From contig CACYZT010000003.1 in the NCBI GenBank assembly GCA_902778935.1, positions 1 to 64,000 of the forward strand: 64,000 nt of DNA, written 5' to 3'. Each line of letters opens with the position of its first letter. The stretch's first letter is position 1. The notes beneath the pieces were generated by a model. It ran no database searches. It worked only from the letters and a program-made list of their open reading frames with translations, and was not told the origin of the DNA. Origin of the DNA: an uncultured Bacteroidales bacterium. Its GTDB lineage: Bacteria; Bacteroidota; Bacteroidia; Bacteroidales; Paludibacteraceae. Of this stretch, positions 43,418 through 53,562 are shown piece after piece. Made by a program: the position numbers and the translations under genes.

Positions 43418-46400
43418 TTATGCATTAACCTTTACCAACTTGTTTTGACGGGCGAACCATAGATAACCGCGCACTGGTTGATGTCCCATCCTGCGAAGCG
43501 CATCCATATATTCTCCCACTTGCTGAATATACTTGTCTTCCCATCTGCCGAACTTATAATCCAGCACAATGGCTTCATTCGTCTCCGGATTAATCATGAC
43601 GCGATCGGGCCGCACCTCACGATGGTCAATATAGATAGCTTCTTCCAGTTTCAATTGCCAAGGAGCCGTGAACCAATCGCGCATCTCGTCATTACCTTCC
43701 CATGCCGATGAAATCAAGGATTTTAGTTCTTCCCGTTGCTCTTTAGACGCTATTTCTCCTCTGCTCTCGAAATCATCGAGAACTTGCTCCAATTCGTCCG
43801 CTTTACGCAAGTGGGCGAATATCTCGTGACACAAGGTACCTTCTTCCATCCTTGCCACACGCCGATATGCCTCATCGCCATAATGAGTGTACAATGCGCC
43901 TTCCTGCGATTGAACGAAACGCACTTGGTCGTCATTAGCCCATAACTCAGCTTGCAATGTTTTCTCTTCGATTTTCTCCTCCGCCTTTTCTTCTTTCACA
44001 ACCGGTGTGCCGGCTTCATACGTATCTCCTCCGATGTAATCCTTGATATACCGCCCTACATGGTTGCAAACTCCCATTTTACCGTCCGCCTTCACAGGAT
44101 ACATCGTTGAGACGAACAGATTGTCTTCGGCACGCGTCAACGCCACATAGAGCATATTAAGATTATCAATACGCATATTGATATGCTCCGCTTCATAGGC
44201 ATCGCGATAAGCTGACTCGGCCATCTCTGCGCCATCCTGAACAGGTACAAAATCATCATCTGTACTGATTTCATCGGCTATCTCGCACCAAATCTTTTGA
44301 GGATGCTTACCCGCCTCTTTCGTCCATGTACAGAACGGAACAAACAAGGTCTGGGACTGCAGTCCTTTACTGGCATGAACGGTTAGGATACGAATAGCAT
44401 CCGTCGCTGACGCAGGAATAGGTTTGGCATGCATTGTATCATCCCAACACTTCAAAAACTCATCGATATGACTGCCGTACACGCGCACGTAGTCACGTGT
44501 GCGATCCAATAAATTATTGACATATGCAGTCTCGGTACCATGATAGCGACCGTCTTCGTCTGCAAGAAGGAGTCGTATCAACTCGCATACCGCTTCGTAG
44601 AGCGGCGTTTGAGCAGATATACGGGCTCGGATTTGTCCGATGGAATCGGAGTTAGCGGTCAACATTTCGATATACTTGGCAGACACCTCATCATCCTTGG
44701 TTACCATCCGTAAACCGGCGATAATCAAGCGTACCGCTTCGGAGGCCTCAAGCAGAAAACTATCCGCCGAAACAATGTGCGCTTTCGTGAGATTAGGATA
44801 CAGCGTTTCATCCAACCCGCTCTTCAATTCCGTAATAAATATTGCTTCTTTACGTTCGCGCACCAATATCATCATATCACGCGGAGCAGCACCTTGCGCT
44901 AACAGTTCTTCCATTCTATCGAACATATCGAGCGCGAGATCCTCCTTCGTACCCTTCGGGAACGCCTGAAAACGTACGTATCCGCCTTGTTTCTTGTCCG
45001 ACTGGTAAAAATCCGCCAAATGGCTCTGCTCGTACCCTTCACCGTAGATACGCTTAATCAAATCTTTCTCAATGGAATCGGTAGGATACGTCTCAATGAT
45101 ATGCTGGAAAAGAGACAAATTGAACTTCACCACCTCTTCCCTACTGCGAAAGTTCTTCGTTAGTGAAGTGAAGTGCTCATTGCGCTGTGGATGGTCAGCA
45201 AGCGCATCCATGATATGCCAATCGCCATTTCGCCAACGATAAATGGATTGCTTGATATCTCCTACGATAAGCAAGGTATGCCCTACTCCTGCCAGCACAT
45301 CCTGCACCAAACGATTGATGACACTCCATTGCAAACGACTCGTATCCTGGAACTCGTCAATCAGTATATGCTTATATCGGATACCTGCTTTCTCAAGGAT
45401 GAAATCAGCATCGCCGCCTTTGAGCGCCTTACTGAGCGTACTGGCTGTCTGCGCCAACAAAGCCGTATTGGTCTCGCTTAGATTGCGCTGGATGAGCGCT
45501 TGAAGCGATGCCATCAGTTCCATATCCCGACTGAAACGAATAGTCAGTTGAATGGTGTTATAGAGCCGTTTCACACGCTCAGCCTGTTCGGTTGCACGCG
45601 CCATTTCATCGGCATTGCAACTCTTGCCGCTCACTCCGCGAAAACGGTCCGCCGTAGAAATCTTCTTAGGGTCAGCCACGCTGCGTTGTAATCGCTCGTA
45701 CGCACAACGCGTAAATCTATTATAGTCTGTAGGGTTACAAGCCGCCAACATTGCCTTCAATTCCGTCAATTCCGGGCTCGAACTCCAACGTTGCTCCAAG
45801 GCCTCACGCCGACGAGCTACAACTTCTGCATCAAACAAAATACGCCCATCCGCATCGAGTACCTGTACGGCTTCGTTGTACATCTCCTTTGCCAAGGCAC
45901 ACAAATTCTGCCGTATATCCAATTGCGATTCCTGGTCCAGTTTGAGCTGCATATAATCCTCGATGATGGTACGATCGGTAGCACTCATATCTGTCGTCAA
46001 TAACTGGTCTACCGCCTGCTCTATCAAATGATCTACATCCAACTCCGTATTCAGGCCTACACTACGCTGTAACACACTCGCCAAACCGGATAGAAGTGTC
46101 TGTAAGAACGAATCGATGGTCATGACTTGTACATTGTCATAATCAAGCAGCATTTTTCGGAAACACTCACCGGCACGTTGTTCTAACAATGCATCGGGCG
46201 CATTATTATCACGAAGCATAAACTGACGCGCTCGCTCAAGGAAGGCTTTCTCTCCTCCTTGCGAGATTTGATACAAGTAGCCTACAATACGCTCCCTCAT
46301 CTCTGCCGTTGCCTTGTTGGTAAACGTAATAGCCAAAATGGAACGATAGTCTTCGCCCGATAACAACAGACCCACATAATAAGCCGCCAGCGTGAAGGTC

Positions 46401-46471
46401 TTTCCCGTTCCCGCCGACGCGCTGCAAATCGTTACAGGCCGCTGAATATCAATCAATTGTTTGTCCTTCAT
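43418..46471 (-). CDS. addA: AddA-like UvrD-type helicase-nuclease
   Basis: 1017-aa helicase/nuclease for recombinational repair. Walker A is ICSASAGTGKTFTLAAYY near the start; Walker B is LIDEFQDTSRLQW; motif VI-like TVHASKGLQ and LYVALTRAEDNL follow. The C-terminal PD-(D/E)XK nuclease shows AIVLDYKFGRWEDKY. Start at 46471 (MKDKQLID); the frame is open 27 codons further, through the promoter, so that extension is excluded. It has its own promoter at 46496-46527 and is followed by addB-like. Confidence 0.9.
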   Translation of the reverse strand: MKDKQLIDIQRPVTICSASAGTGKTFTLAAYYVGLLLSGEDYRSILAITFTNKATAEMRERIVGYLYQISQGGEKAFLERARQFMLRDNNAPDALLEQRAGECFRKMLLDYDNVQVMTIDSFLQTLLSGLASVLQRSVGLNTELDVDHLIEQAVDQLLTTDMSATDRTIIEDYMQLKLDQESQLDIRQNLCALAKEMYNEAVQVLDADGRILFDAEVVARRREALEQRWSSSPELTELKAMLAACNPTDYNRFTRCAYERLQRSVADPKKISTADRFRGVSGKSCNADEMARATEQAERVKRLYNTIQLTIRFSRDMELMASLQALIQRNLSETNTALLAQTASTLSKALKGGDADFILEKAGIRYKHILIDEFQDTSRLQWSVINRLVQDVLAGVGHTLLIVGDIKQSIYRWRNGDWHIMDALADHPQRNEHFTSLTKNFRSREEVVKFNLSLFQHIIETYPTDSIEKDLIKRIYGEGYEQSHLADFYQSDKKQGGYVRFQAFPKGTKEDLALDMFDRMEELLAQGAAPRDMMILVRERKEAIFITELKSGLDETLYPNLTKAHIVSADSFLLEASEAVRLIIAGLRMVTKDDEVSAKYIEMLTANSDSIGQIRARISAQTPLYEAVCELIRLLLADEDGRYHGTETAYVNNLLDRTRDYVRVYGSHIDEFLKCWDDTMHAKPIPASATDAIRILTVHASKGLQSQTLFVPFCTWTKEAGKHPQKIWCEIADEISTDDDFVPVQDGAEMAESAYRDAYEAEHINMRIDNLNMLYVALTRAEDNLFVSTMYPVKADGKMGVCNHVGRYIKDYIGGDTYEAGTPVVKEEKAEEKIEEKTLQAELWANDDQVRFVQSQEGALYTHYGDEAYRRVARMEEGTLCHEIFAHLRKADELEQVLDDFESRGEIASKEQREELKSLISSAWEGNDEMRDWFTAPWQLKLEEAIYIDHREVRPDRVMINPETNEAIVLDYKFGRWEDKYIQQVGEYMDALRRMGHQPVRGYLWFARQNKLVKVNA

Positions 46472-46495
46472 AATAATTAAAAACCTTTGCGACTG

Positions 46496-46527
46496 CAAAG
46501 GTAATGACTTTTTTTGATATATGCAAA
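46496..46527 (-). promoter_or_regulatory. Promoter of the addA-addB operon
   Basis: Minus strand -33 TTTGCATA (46520-46527) and -7 TACCTTTG (46496-46503). Confidence 0.8.
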
Positions 46528-46555
46528 TAAAAAGAACAAAAAAAATTCTCAAATA

Positions 46556-46587
46556 TTTGCATATTTGAATAATTTGTTGTAATTTTG
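46556..46587 (+). promoter_or_regulatory. Promoter of the GH13 pair
   Basis: -33 TTTGCATA (46556-46563) and -7 TAATTTTG (46580-46587); divergent from the addA promoter. Leader about 14 nt. Confidence 0.75.
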
Positions 46588-46606
46588 TACGCTAAATTGA
46601 AAAACC

Positions 46607-48652
46607 ATGAGAAAAGGATTTATCTTGTTATCTCTCGTCCTATGTTTGGCGGGCTGTCAAAACAATCATCGTGTAGCATCAACTATTGCTGCTTCCAATC
46701 CGATTATGCCTATTCGTATGCACTCCGATACAACGCACGTCGTGCTGACGGATTATGTACCTTTGCTCTTCGGAGACACGAGTTTGTGGGAGGGCCTTCA
46801 GTGGACTACCAGCGAGTCCGTGGAGTGCCTGCACATGAGTGGAGTAGCGCCTATCATCCGTGAGTTGGACATCGTGAACCGTGACCACTCCATCCACGCG
46901 CTCACATTTCATGACCCAAACGGCAGTTTCGCTATCCCAATCCTACCGAACAAACCGGTTCGCCAAGCCTTTATCTCTTTAGGTTACGAGGATAACAAGT
47001 TACGCGTCGGATTCTTTGACACCGTTGCTAACCCGTCGTTCGAGGCGTACTATCAGAACAGCCTTATCGACCACACATTATGGCACGAAGAAGCAGACGG
47101 CACATGGACGCTGGATTTGAATGGATTGCAGGCTAAAGGCCATGAGATACAAGGTCGAGGATATTTGCGTATCTTTGCCGAAGACGAGACCTACCTATTC
47201 AACGACCTATTATTACCGATGCAGGACGGAACGATTATTACCAGCGCATCTCAGCTCAACCGTCACGACCAGCAGGCACAAGTACTCTACTCGATTCTCA
47301 TCGACCGTTTCTACGACGGGAACGTCCGCAACGATTGGAAACTGAATTCTCCCGAGGTGCTTGATATAGTGGATTATCAAGGCGGAGATATCGCGGGTAT
47401 TACTCAAAAAATCAGCGAAGGATATTTTGACAAATTAGGAGTAAACACCCTTTGGATAAGTCCTATCACGCAGAACCCGTGGGATGCATGGGGATGCTAT
47501 GAATTCAAGAACGGCAATAAATACGATGCAACGAAGACATACACCAAGTTCAGCGGTTACCACGGTTACTGGCCCATTTTTGCAACTGCGTTAGACACCC
47601 GTTTCGGTACACCAGATGAGTTACACGCCTTATTAGATAGTGCACATGCGCATGAAATCAATGTAGTGCTAGACTATGTAGCCAACCATATGCATATCAA
47701 TTCGCCGACACTACAACAACATCCGGACTGGCATACGGACTCATTGCTGCCGGACGGACGGCGGAACTTCGAACTATGGGACGAAGCACGTCTTACAACA
47801 TGGTTTGACAAGCATATTCCAACACTCGATTTGGAGCGTGAAGAAGTATGCGAGCAGATGACAGATAGTGCACTCTATTGGCTCGCCAACTATGATTTGG
47901 ATGGTTTCCGTCACGACGCATGCAAACATATCCCCGAAGGCTATTGGCGTATGTTAGGACAGAAAATCGCCACACGTTGGCCGGGACGGCCTATTTGGAT
48001 GATTGGCGAGACATATGGCAGTCCTGAACTCATCGGCAGTTACGTTAAGACCGGAATGCTCAATGCCCAGTTTGACTTCAATGTCTATTTCACAGCTCGC
48101 GAAGCACTATGCGGCTTTAAGGGATTGGATGAAGTGATGAATAATGAGTTGACTTCTCTCCGCACCTATGGTGCTCACCACACGATGGGGAATATCAGCG
48201 GCAACCACGACCAAATACGTTTTGCCTCCATCGCTGGCGGTGCTATCGATATTCACGCCTACGGCAAAGAGGAAGGTTGGACACAAGAAATCGGTATTGG
48301 CAATGCCGAAATCGCCTACAAACGTGCTCTTTTACTTGAAGTCCTGAACATGACACTTCCCGGTGTACCCTGTATTTATCAGGGTGACGAGTACGGCGAA
48401 GTAGGCGCGAACGATCCAGACAATAGGCACATGATGCGCTTCGAAACCTTGAGTCTTGACGAGCGGAATATGCGAAACCAAGTAGCAGAACTTATTCACT
48501 TGCGCCGTAATTCGATGCCGTTACTCTATGGTGATTTCATTCCGCTCATAGACAGACCGGACGAGATCATCTACCAGCGTATATATTTAGGAAAGAAAGT
48601 AACAGTCATCATCAATCGTAAAACATTGAACTACCAGATTATAGAAGATTGA
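46607..48652 (+). CDS. GH13 alpha-amylase-family lipoprotein
   Basis: 681-aa lipoprotein (lipobox VLCLAGC) acting on alpha-glucans outside the cytoplasm. An N-terminal beta domain of about 200 residues resembles those of neopullulanase/cyclomaltodextrinase-type enzymes. The barrel has the four conserved GH13 regions: VVLDYVANHMH, DGFRHDACKH (nucleophile Asp), MIGETYG (acid/base Glu) and NISGNHDQ. The stop overlaps a spurious upstream codon of the next gene; the true gap is 26 nt. The absence of susC/susD nearby makes this a two-gene starch or maltodextrin unit. Confidence 0.92.
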   Translation: MRKGFILLSLVLCLAGCQNNHRVASTIAASNPIMPIRMHSDTTHVVLTDYVPLLFGDTSLWEGLQWTTSESVECLHMSGVAPIIRELDIVNRDHSIHALTFHDPNGSFAIPILPNKPVRQAFISLGYEDNKLRVGFFDTVANPSFEAYYQNSLIDHTLWHEEADGTWTLDLNGLQAKGHEIQGRGYLRIFAEDETYLFNDLLLPMQDGTIITSASQLNRHDQQAQVLYSILIDRFYDGNVRNDWKLNSPEVLDIVDYQGGDIAGITQKISEGYFDKLGVNTLWISPITQNPWDAWGCYEFKNGNKYDATKTYTKFSGYHGYWPIFATALDTRFGTPDELHALLDSAHAHEINVVLDYVANHMHINSPTLQQHPDWHTDSLLPDGRRNFELWDEARLTTWFDKHIPTLDLEREEVCEQMTDSALYWLANYDLDGFRHDACKHIPEGYWRMLGQKIATRWPGRPIWMIGETYGSPELIGSYVKTGMLNAQFDFNVYFTAREALCGFKGLDEVMNNELTSLRTYGAHHTMGNISGNHDQIRFASIAGGAIDIHAYGKEEGWTQEIGIGNAEIAYKRALLLEVLNMTLPGVPCIYQGDEYGEVGANDPDNRHMMRFETLSLDERNMRNQVAELIHLRRNSMPLLYGDFIPLIDRPDEIIYQRIYLGKKVTVIINRKTLNYQIIED

Positions 48653-48678
48653 AAAAATTAACTTTAAATATTAGTATT

Positions 48679-50013
48679 ATGAAAAAGACATTAATTTTGT
48701 TTGTGGCATTGCTGGCTCTAATGAGCTGCTCGAAATTAACCGAGTTGAGGCACCCGAAATGGTGCTACGATGCTACTATCTATGAGTTAAACACCCGTCA
48801 GTTGACGCCGGAAGGCACCTTTGCCGCTGCAGAGGAATACCTTCCTATGCTGCGCGAGAATGGTATCGACATTATTTGGGTAATGCCTTGCCAGCCAATT
48901 GGAAAGATTACCCGTAAAGGTACACTCGGCAGTTACTACTCCATCATCGATTACTGCGCTATCAACCCTGAATTCGGTACTCGCGCAGATTTCGAGCATT
49001 TCCTTGCCAAGGCGCATGAATTAGGGTTTAAGGTTATCCTTGACTGGGTAGCCAACCACACAGCGCCGGACAGCGAATGGACAAAAAATGAGGGATGGCA
49101 CTATCGTGACAGTTTGGGAAACCTGATGGTTCAATATGACTGGACGGACATCAGCAAACTGAACTACGACAACCAGGACATGCGTAATGAAATGCTCAAA
49201 GCCATGCATTGGTGGATGGACTCGATAGGTATTGACGGTTTCCGCTGCGATGTGGCAGGCGAAGTGCCGACCGATTTCTGGAATTGGGCAATGGGTGACC
49301 TTCGTCTCACGCATCCGGATATGTTCACGCTCGCCGAGGACGAGGACAAAGCACAAGAGTTGACCGAGAGTGCGTTCGACATGTACTACGGCTGGACGCT
49401 TCATCATCTTATGAACGAAGTAGCACAAGGCAATAAGGGAGTAGAAGACCTCTGGGAATATTTCGAGAAGGCAGAAACGACCATCCGTCCGGAAGCTATC
49501 CGCATGAACTTCATCTCCAATCATGATGAGAACAGCTGGAACGGCACGGAACAGGAACGTATGGGCGATGCGATTAATCTGTTTGCCGCTTTCTGCTATG
49601 TAGTACCTGGAATGCCAATGATTTATACCGGTCAGTTAAGCGGTAACCACCATCGTCTGGAGTTCTTTGAGAAAGACTTGATTGACACTGACGAGGCATA
49701 CGCACAAGCAAGCCTGTATAAGCAGTTGAATGATTTGCGTCAACGCCAGAGAGTACTTTTCAGTCCTGAAATAGGAGCCCCGATGATTCGTATCCCTGCC
49801 GACAACGGTGCTATCTTTGCCTGCGCACGTCCCTACCCGAGTGGCATGAACGTCATAGCCGTGATGAACATGAGCGACCAAGAACAGAACGTGACACTTG
49901 ACCTTGGTATGTATGCCGGAAAGTACAAATGTCTATGCGGCAAGACGCATAAACTGGAGAAAACTCAGAGTTTTACTCTGAAACCGTGGGGATTTAAGAT
50001 TTTTGAGAAATAG
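48679..50013 (+). CDS. GH13 alpha-amylase-family lipoprotein, shorter form
   Basis: 444-aa lipoprotein (lipobox LALMSC). It starts almost directly with the barrel (WCYDATIYELNTRQLTPEG). Conserved regions: VILDWVANHTA, DGFRCDVAGEV (nucleophile Asp), FTLAEDED (acid/base Glu) and FISNHDENSW, then a C-terminal beta domain. It lacks the N-terminal domain of its neighbour, so the two probably have different product size preferences. Start at 48679; an upstream TTG overlapping the first GH13 is rejected. Its last 20 nt overlap the convergent GNAT gene. Confidence 0.92.
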   Translation: MKKTLILFVALLALMSCSKLTELRHPKWCYDATIYELNTRQLTPEGTFAAAEEYLPMLRENGIDIIWVMPCQPIGKITRKGTLGSYYSIIDYCAINPEFGTRADFEHFLAKAHELGFKVILDWVANHTAPDSEWTKNEGWHYRDSLGNLMVQYDWTDISKLNYDNQDMRNEMLKAMHWWMDSIGIDGFRCDVAGEVPTDFWNWAMGDLRLTHPDMFTLAEDEDKAQELTESAFDMYYGWTLHHLMNEVAQGNKGVEDLWEYFEKAETTIRPEAIRMNFISNHDENSWNGTEQERMGDAINLFAAFCYVVPGMPMIYTGQLSGNHHRLEFFEKDLIDTDEAYAQASLYKQLNDLRQRQRVLFSPEIGAPMIRIPADNGAIFACARPYPSGMNVIAVMNMSDQEQNVTLDLGMYAGKYKCLCGKTHKLEKTQSFTLKPWGFKIFEK

Positions 50014-50563
50014 AAGGATTTACCTTCGTCCACATAACCGCATCCGACTCCAGAGTCCATGCCGTGAGCGGAGATGACGGTATGTAAGAGGCTTGTTCAT
50101 AAATCAATGAGCAAGCCTTATTATTTGTTGCGATTACAGCATAAAGAACACGCAGATTGAGGAAACCAAAGGCATAGTCTTCCAGTAAACGAACCGCTTG
50201 TTTTCCTACTCCTTTTCCGCGCCATTCGGGCGCAATATACATTCCGATAGCTGCCCGGCGGTTACGGGCATCAAAGTCAAAAAGATCGATACAACCCATA
50301 GTAAGACCGCTTCGCTGACAGACCGCTTCGCTGACAGACCGCTCCCAGGTGTGACCCAGATCGTCCTGCGGACTGTTAGATTCAATGATAAGGCGTAACT
50401 GTCCGTCACGATAGATATCGCCGGTGGTGGATTGGATATAGTCGCGTAAGTCCTGCCGGGAGAGCGGATTATGGTTCGCTCCATCCGCCCAAGCACGCGA
50501 ATCGTTCTCCCATTGATACAAGAACGGGAGATCATCCGGTTCTATTTTGCGTAGTTTAATCAT
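49994..50563 (-). CDS. GNAT acetyltransferase with repeat-coded insertion
   Basis: 189-aa acetyl-CoA-dependent N-acetyltransferase of the RimJ/SpeG-like group: MIKLRKIEPDDLPFLYQWEN at the start, and acetyl-CoA loop APEWRGKGVGKQAV (Q/RxxGxG/A type). Between the strand LRLIIES and the next strand GCIDLFDFD lie about 20 extra residues including ERSVSEAVCQRSGL (about 74-87), coded by the dispersed 16-bp repeat at 50302-50345. The insertion is in frame and sits in a loop, so the enzyme may still work. Start at 50563, overlapping the HAD gene by 8 nt. Substrate unknown. Confidence 0.82.
   Translation of the reverse strand: MIKLRKIEPDDLPFLYQWENDSRAWADGANHNPLSRQDLRDYIQSTTGDIYRDGQLRLIIESNSPQDDLGHTWERSVSEAVCQRSGLTMGCIDLFDFDARNRRAAIGMYIAPEWRGKGVGKQAVRLLEDYAFGFLNLRVLYAVIATNNKACSLIYEQASYIPSSPLTAWTLESDAVMWTKVNPSISQKS
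50302..50345 (+). repeat. 16-bp repeat inside the GNAT coding sequence
   Basis: GACCGCTTCGCTGACA occurs twice in tandem plus a partial third unit, preceded by TAA exactly as at 8505 and at 28579 on the minus strand. The element lies in the opposite orientation to the gene, and its reverse complement is read as Arg-Ser-Val-Ser-Glu-Ala-Val and related residues. Confidence 0.9.
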
Positions 50564-50981
50564 TGAGCAATCGGGCAAAGAAGCCTTTTTTCTTCGGTCG
50601 TTCGTCCTCCAGCACGTTGCTGGGAGCCGGTTCCCATGGATGACCGGAATGAACCATTGTATAGATAACTCCCCAATCGGGCAGACCACCGAGATTGCGG
50701 TCGTCTATCCAAAGGTCAGCCACCAGTTTGCGGGCTGTACCATGCTCGGGTTCCTCCTCAGGATAATTGCTATTCACAGCATAGAACTCCAGTCCTTTGG
50801 ACTTGCAATAATCCAAAGCATCCTGGAGTAACTGACCTTCCCTAACTGTCCAAAGGATGATTTGGTGATGGTCTTCTTCCTGCAGTTTTTTCAAGGTTTG
50901 AATGGCAAAAGGAATCGGTTTGCCAATCTTCGGGTATTCATGGGTTACAATCGTACCATCAAAATCACAAGCAATAATCAT
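50556..50981 (-). CDS. BT0820-type HAD hydrolase
   Basis: 141-aa HAD-superfamily protein: MIIACDFDGTIVTHEYP holds the nucleophile Asp, IILWTVREG motif II, and ADLWIDDRNLGG the acidic motif. This compact form without a cap resembles the structurally known Bacteroides protein BT0820. The substrate is not known. It is 5 nt downstream of the membrane protein gene and overlaps the GNAT gene. Confidence 0.85.
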   Translation of the reverse strand: MIIACDFDGTIVTHEYPKIGKPIPFAIQTLKKLQEEDHHQIILWTVREGQLLQDALDYCKSKGLEFYAVNSNYPEEEPEHGTARKLVADLWIDDRNLGGLPDWGVIYTMVHSGHPWEPAPSNVLEDERPKKKGFFARLLND

Positions 50982-50986
50982 AATAC

Positions 50987-51427
50987 TTAGTATTTTTCTT
51001 CATTAGGGTCTTCAGGTTTCATCTCCTGCTCCATTTTAGCAAGAGTCGGCTTGGTAAAATACCATGCGATAGCCGACATACCTGCAAGCCACATCATCGG
51101 TCTATGCGTTCCGAGCAGATAAAAGAAGGCAATATTCATCGGCATGGTCAATCCAACCGCTAAAATGCGTCCCGTTGCCACATCGAGATATTTCTCCAAC
51201 GTAACGGGCTTGAATAATTTGACCATATAAAGGCCAAAAGGAATGGCAACGAGGGTTATACCGATAGCTATATATTGGAGTGTAACCCCAAAGGACTCCA
51301 TCGGACTAATCGGTTCAAAATCAGGCATTGAGGCCCAATAATACATTACGCCCAGAATAATGAGCGTGAACACCATCACTCCGTAATAATACCAATTGAG
51401 TGTTCGGATAACTTGATTTTCTTCCAT
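50987..51427 (-). CDS. Small integral membrane protein of unknown function
   Basis: 146-aa protein with about four transmembrane segments (YYYGVMVFTLIILGVMYYW, LQYIAIGITLVAIPFGLYMV, ILAVGLTMPMNIAFFYLLG, MMWLAGMSAIAWYF) and an acidic C-terminus (PEDPNEEKY). I do not recognise the family with confidence, though similar proteins are found beside recR in Bacteroidales. It lies 35 nt after recR. Confidence 0.72.
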   Translation of the reverse strand: MEENQVIRTLNWYYYGVMVFTLIILGVMYYWASMPDFEPISPMESFGVTLQYIAIGITLVAIPFGLYMVKLFKPVTLEKYLDVATGRILAVGLTMPMNIAFFYLLGTHRPMMWLAGMSAIAWYFTKPTLAKMEQEMKPEDPNEEKY

Positions 51428-51462
51428 TTTAGTGCAAAATTCTTAGCCCCAAGGGCACGATT

Positions 51463-52077
51463 TTAAACTTTAAATTCTGTACGGTTAACAATAGAGCGGC
51501 CGAGCGTTATTTCGTCCGTATATTCAATTTGATTGCCGACCGCCACGCCTCTTGCTATCTGCGATAGTTTGACATCGAGATTTGCATTTTGTATGCGGCG
51601 GAAGATATAGAAATTGGTTGTATCGCCTTCCATAGTGGTCGGCAAGGCAAGAATGACCTCTTGTATCTCTCCTTTGGAGAGACGCTCAACCAGCGAATCT
51701 ATCTCAATATCTTTTGGTCCAATACCCTCCATGGGTGAGATAATACCTCCCAACACATGATAAACGCCGTTGTACTGACCGGTATTCTCAATGGACATCA
51801 CATCCTGGACATTCTCCACCACACAGACGGTAGTCCTGTCGCGGCGCGTAGAAGCGCAAATCGGGCACAACTCCGAGTCTGATATGTTATGGCACTCACG
51901 GCAGTAGAGGACTTCTTTCTTGAGCCGTGTGAAAGAGGATGCAAACGATTCCACATCCTGGTCTGACTGCCGCAAAAGATGCAACACTAACCTGAGCGCC
52001 GTTCTGCGCCCCACTCCAGGTAGCGAGGCCATTTGGTTAACAGCCTGCTCTAATAATATGCTGGGGTAATCACTCAT
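51463..52077 (-). CDS. recR: Recombination protein RecR
   Basis: 204-aa DNA-binding ring protein that loads RecA with RecF/RecO during gap repair. The helix-hairpin-helix [12 protein letters not shown], the zinc finger [16 protein letters not shown] and the Toprim segment [16 protein letters not shown] are in order. It overlaps the Rel-like gene by 4 nt (ATGA). Confidence 0.96.
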   Translation of the reverse strand: MSDYPSILLEQAVNQMASLPGVGRRTALRLVLHLLRQSDQDVESFASSFTRLKKEVLYCRECHNISDSELCPICASTRRDRTTVCVVENVQDVMSIENTGQYNGVYHVLGGIISPMEGIGPKDIEIDSLVERLSKGEIQEVILALPTTMEGDTTNFYIFRRIQNANLDVKLSQIARGVAVGNQIEYTDEITLGRSIVNRTEFKV

Positions 52078-53507
52078 TCTTTTTTAGCCCAACGGGCAGG
52101 CAAAACACGGTAAGGATAGCGCGCGCGTATATCTTCTGCATTCGGACAATCGCAACGATGGATACGTATTCCTTTGAGAACGGACACGAAGGCAAAAATG
52201 GGGTCTCCGGGTTGCGGGTTACAGCACTTGGAGAGGTTATAATCTACATTCTTGACATTCATATCCACCTCAATTGCCAAGCCTTTGAGGTCACTTTTGT
52301 CCACATACTCCGTATGCTCGCGTTGCGCCTGCGGTTCCTCCGGAGCAAGGAATACTTCCCGCAGACGAGCAATATCTTCCTTTCCGTTCGCTATTGACTG
52401 ATACATATCGGAAACCGCTTTATACCCAAGCTTGAGCGCCATGCGGGTAATGTCGCCTTCGGTATATTCGAGTTTCCAGTTTTTGAAGCGTCGTTCGATA
52501 ATCTCTTTACCCTCTGAAGCCTGCTTGTATTCAATCTCTTTGAGTGCCTGACGAATCTTATTGCGCGCCTTGGTGGATGACACAAAATTCAGCCAGTCTG
52601 CATTAGGATGCTGGTTAGGCGACGTCATTACAGACACCTGGTCACCATTCTCCAGGCGCTGACGAATGGATACGTTTTGGTTGCGAATAATACCGCCTAC
52701 GCAATGCGAGCCTACTTCGCTGTGTATGGAGTACGCGAAATCCAATACCGTTGCTCCTTCCGGCAAACGACGCAAATCGCCTGTGGGCGTGAACACATAC
52801 ACATCGCCGGACTTCTGTACGATAGAGCCTTTGACACCTTTGTAGGACCAGTGTGCCGCCACGCCTTTCTCTGCTACTTCGTCCATGCGGGCTGTACGAA
52901 TCTGCACCTCTACCCAACGCTTGTCCGGTCCAAGAACGGTTGTGTGCAAGGACTCATAGCCGTTCTCCTTGGGCACAGAAAGCCAGTCACGCAGACGTTT
53001 TGGGTTCGGCGGAAAGATATCCGTTATAAGGGAATACACCTGCCAGCAATCCGATTTCTCTTTCTCCAGAGGCGAATCAAGAATAATACGGATAGCGAAA
53101 AGGTCATAGATACGATCGACATCACAATGCTGGACCTGCATCTTATGGTATATCGAGTGAATGGATTTCGGCCTACCTTTGATGGTGAACTTGAATCCCT
53201 CCGCCTTGAGCTTCTGTTCCAAAGGCGCAATAAAGCGTGCGATGTAGTCCTCTCGCTCAGCCTTCTTGGCATTGAGCGCATGCGCGATATATTTATAGGT
53301 ATCGTAGTCCAGAAACTTGAGCGCAAGGTCCTCCATCTCGGTCTTAATTTGGTACAAACCGAGACGATGAGCCATGGGAGCATGCAAATTCTGCGTCTCC
53401 CGCGCTATATGGCGGCGCTTCTCCGAGTCACCTTCGGTATCCAACTGGCGAAGCAAGTTCAGACGCTCATTTAGTATCGAAAAAAGGACTTTATTACTAT
53501 CTTCCAT
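52074..53507 (-). CDS. Short RelA/SpoT homologue: synthetase plus TGS, no hydrolase domain
   Basis: 477-aa (p)ppGpp synthetase-type protein. It begins at what is normally the end of the HD hydrolase domain ([20 protein letters not shown]) and has no HD-type motif. Synthetase motifs are intact: [40 protein letters not shown] and [12 protein letters not shown]. The linker that usually separates synthetase from TGS (about 45 residues) is nearly absent. TGS is [18 protein letters not shown], and the end has the cysteine region [10 protein letters not shown] and HRCDCPNAE, but no ACT domain. The start at 53507 is forced because upstream codons lie in the promoter. Confidence 0.88.
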   Translation of the reverse strand: MEDSNKVLFSILNERLNLLRQLDTEGDSEKRRHIARETQNLHAPMAHRLGLYQIKTEMEDLALKFLDYDTYKYIAHALNAKKAEREDYIARFIAPLEQKLKAEGFKFTIKGRPKSIHSIYHKMQVQHCDVDRIYDLFAIRIILDSPLEKEKSDCWQVYSLITDIFPPNPKRLRDWLSVPKENGYESLHTTVLGPDKRWVEVQIRTARMDEVAEKGVAAHWSYKGVKGSIVQKSGDVYVFTPTGDLRRLPEGATVLDFAYSIHSEVGSHCVGGIIRNQNVSIRQRLENGDQVSVMTSPNQHPNADWLNFVSSTKARNKIRQALKEIEYKQASEGKEIIERRFKNWKLEYTEGDITRMALKLGYKAVSDMYQSIANGKEDIARLREVFLAPEEPQAQREHTEYVDKSDLKGLAIEVDMNVKNVDYNLSKCCNPQPGDPIFAFVSVLKGIRIHRCDCPNAEDIRARYPYRVLPARWAKKE

Positions 53508-53530
53508 AGACCTAAATTCTAAAAAACGGC

Positions 53531-53562
53531 ACAAAGTTACGAATTTTCTTGCATATATGCAA
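53531..53562 (-). promoter_or_regulatory. Leftward half of a bidirectional promoter (Rel-like gene)
   Basis: Minus strand -33 TTTGCATA (53555-53562) and -7 TAACTTTG (53531-53538). Predicted leader to the ATG at 53507 is under 20 nt. The -33 box shares the palindrome TTGCATATATGCAA with the opposite promoter. Confidence 0.75.

Noticed and set aside
46607-50013. A full starch-utilisation (Sus) locus
   Set aside because: There are no SusC, SusD or SusR-type genes beside the two GH13 lipoproteins.
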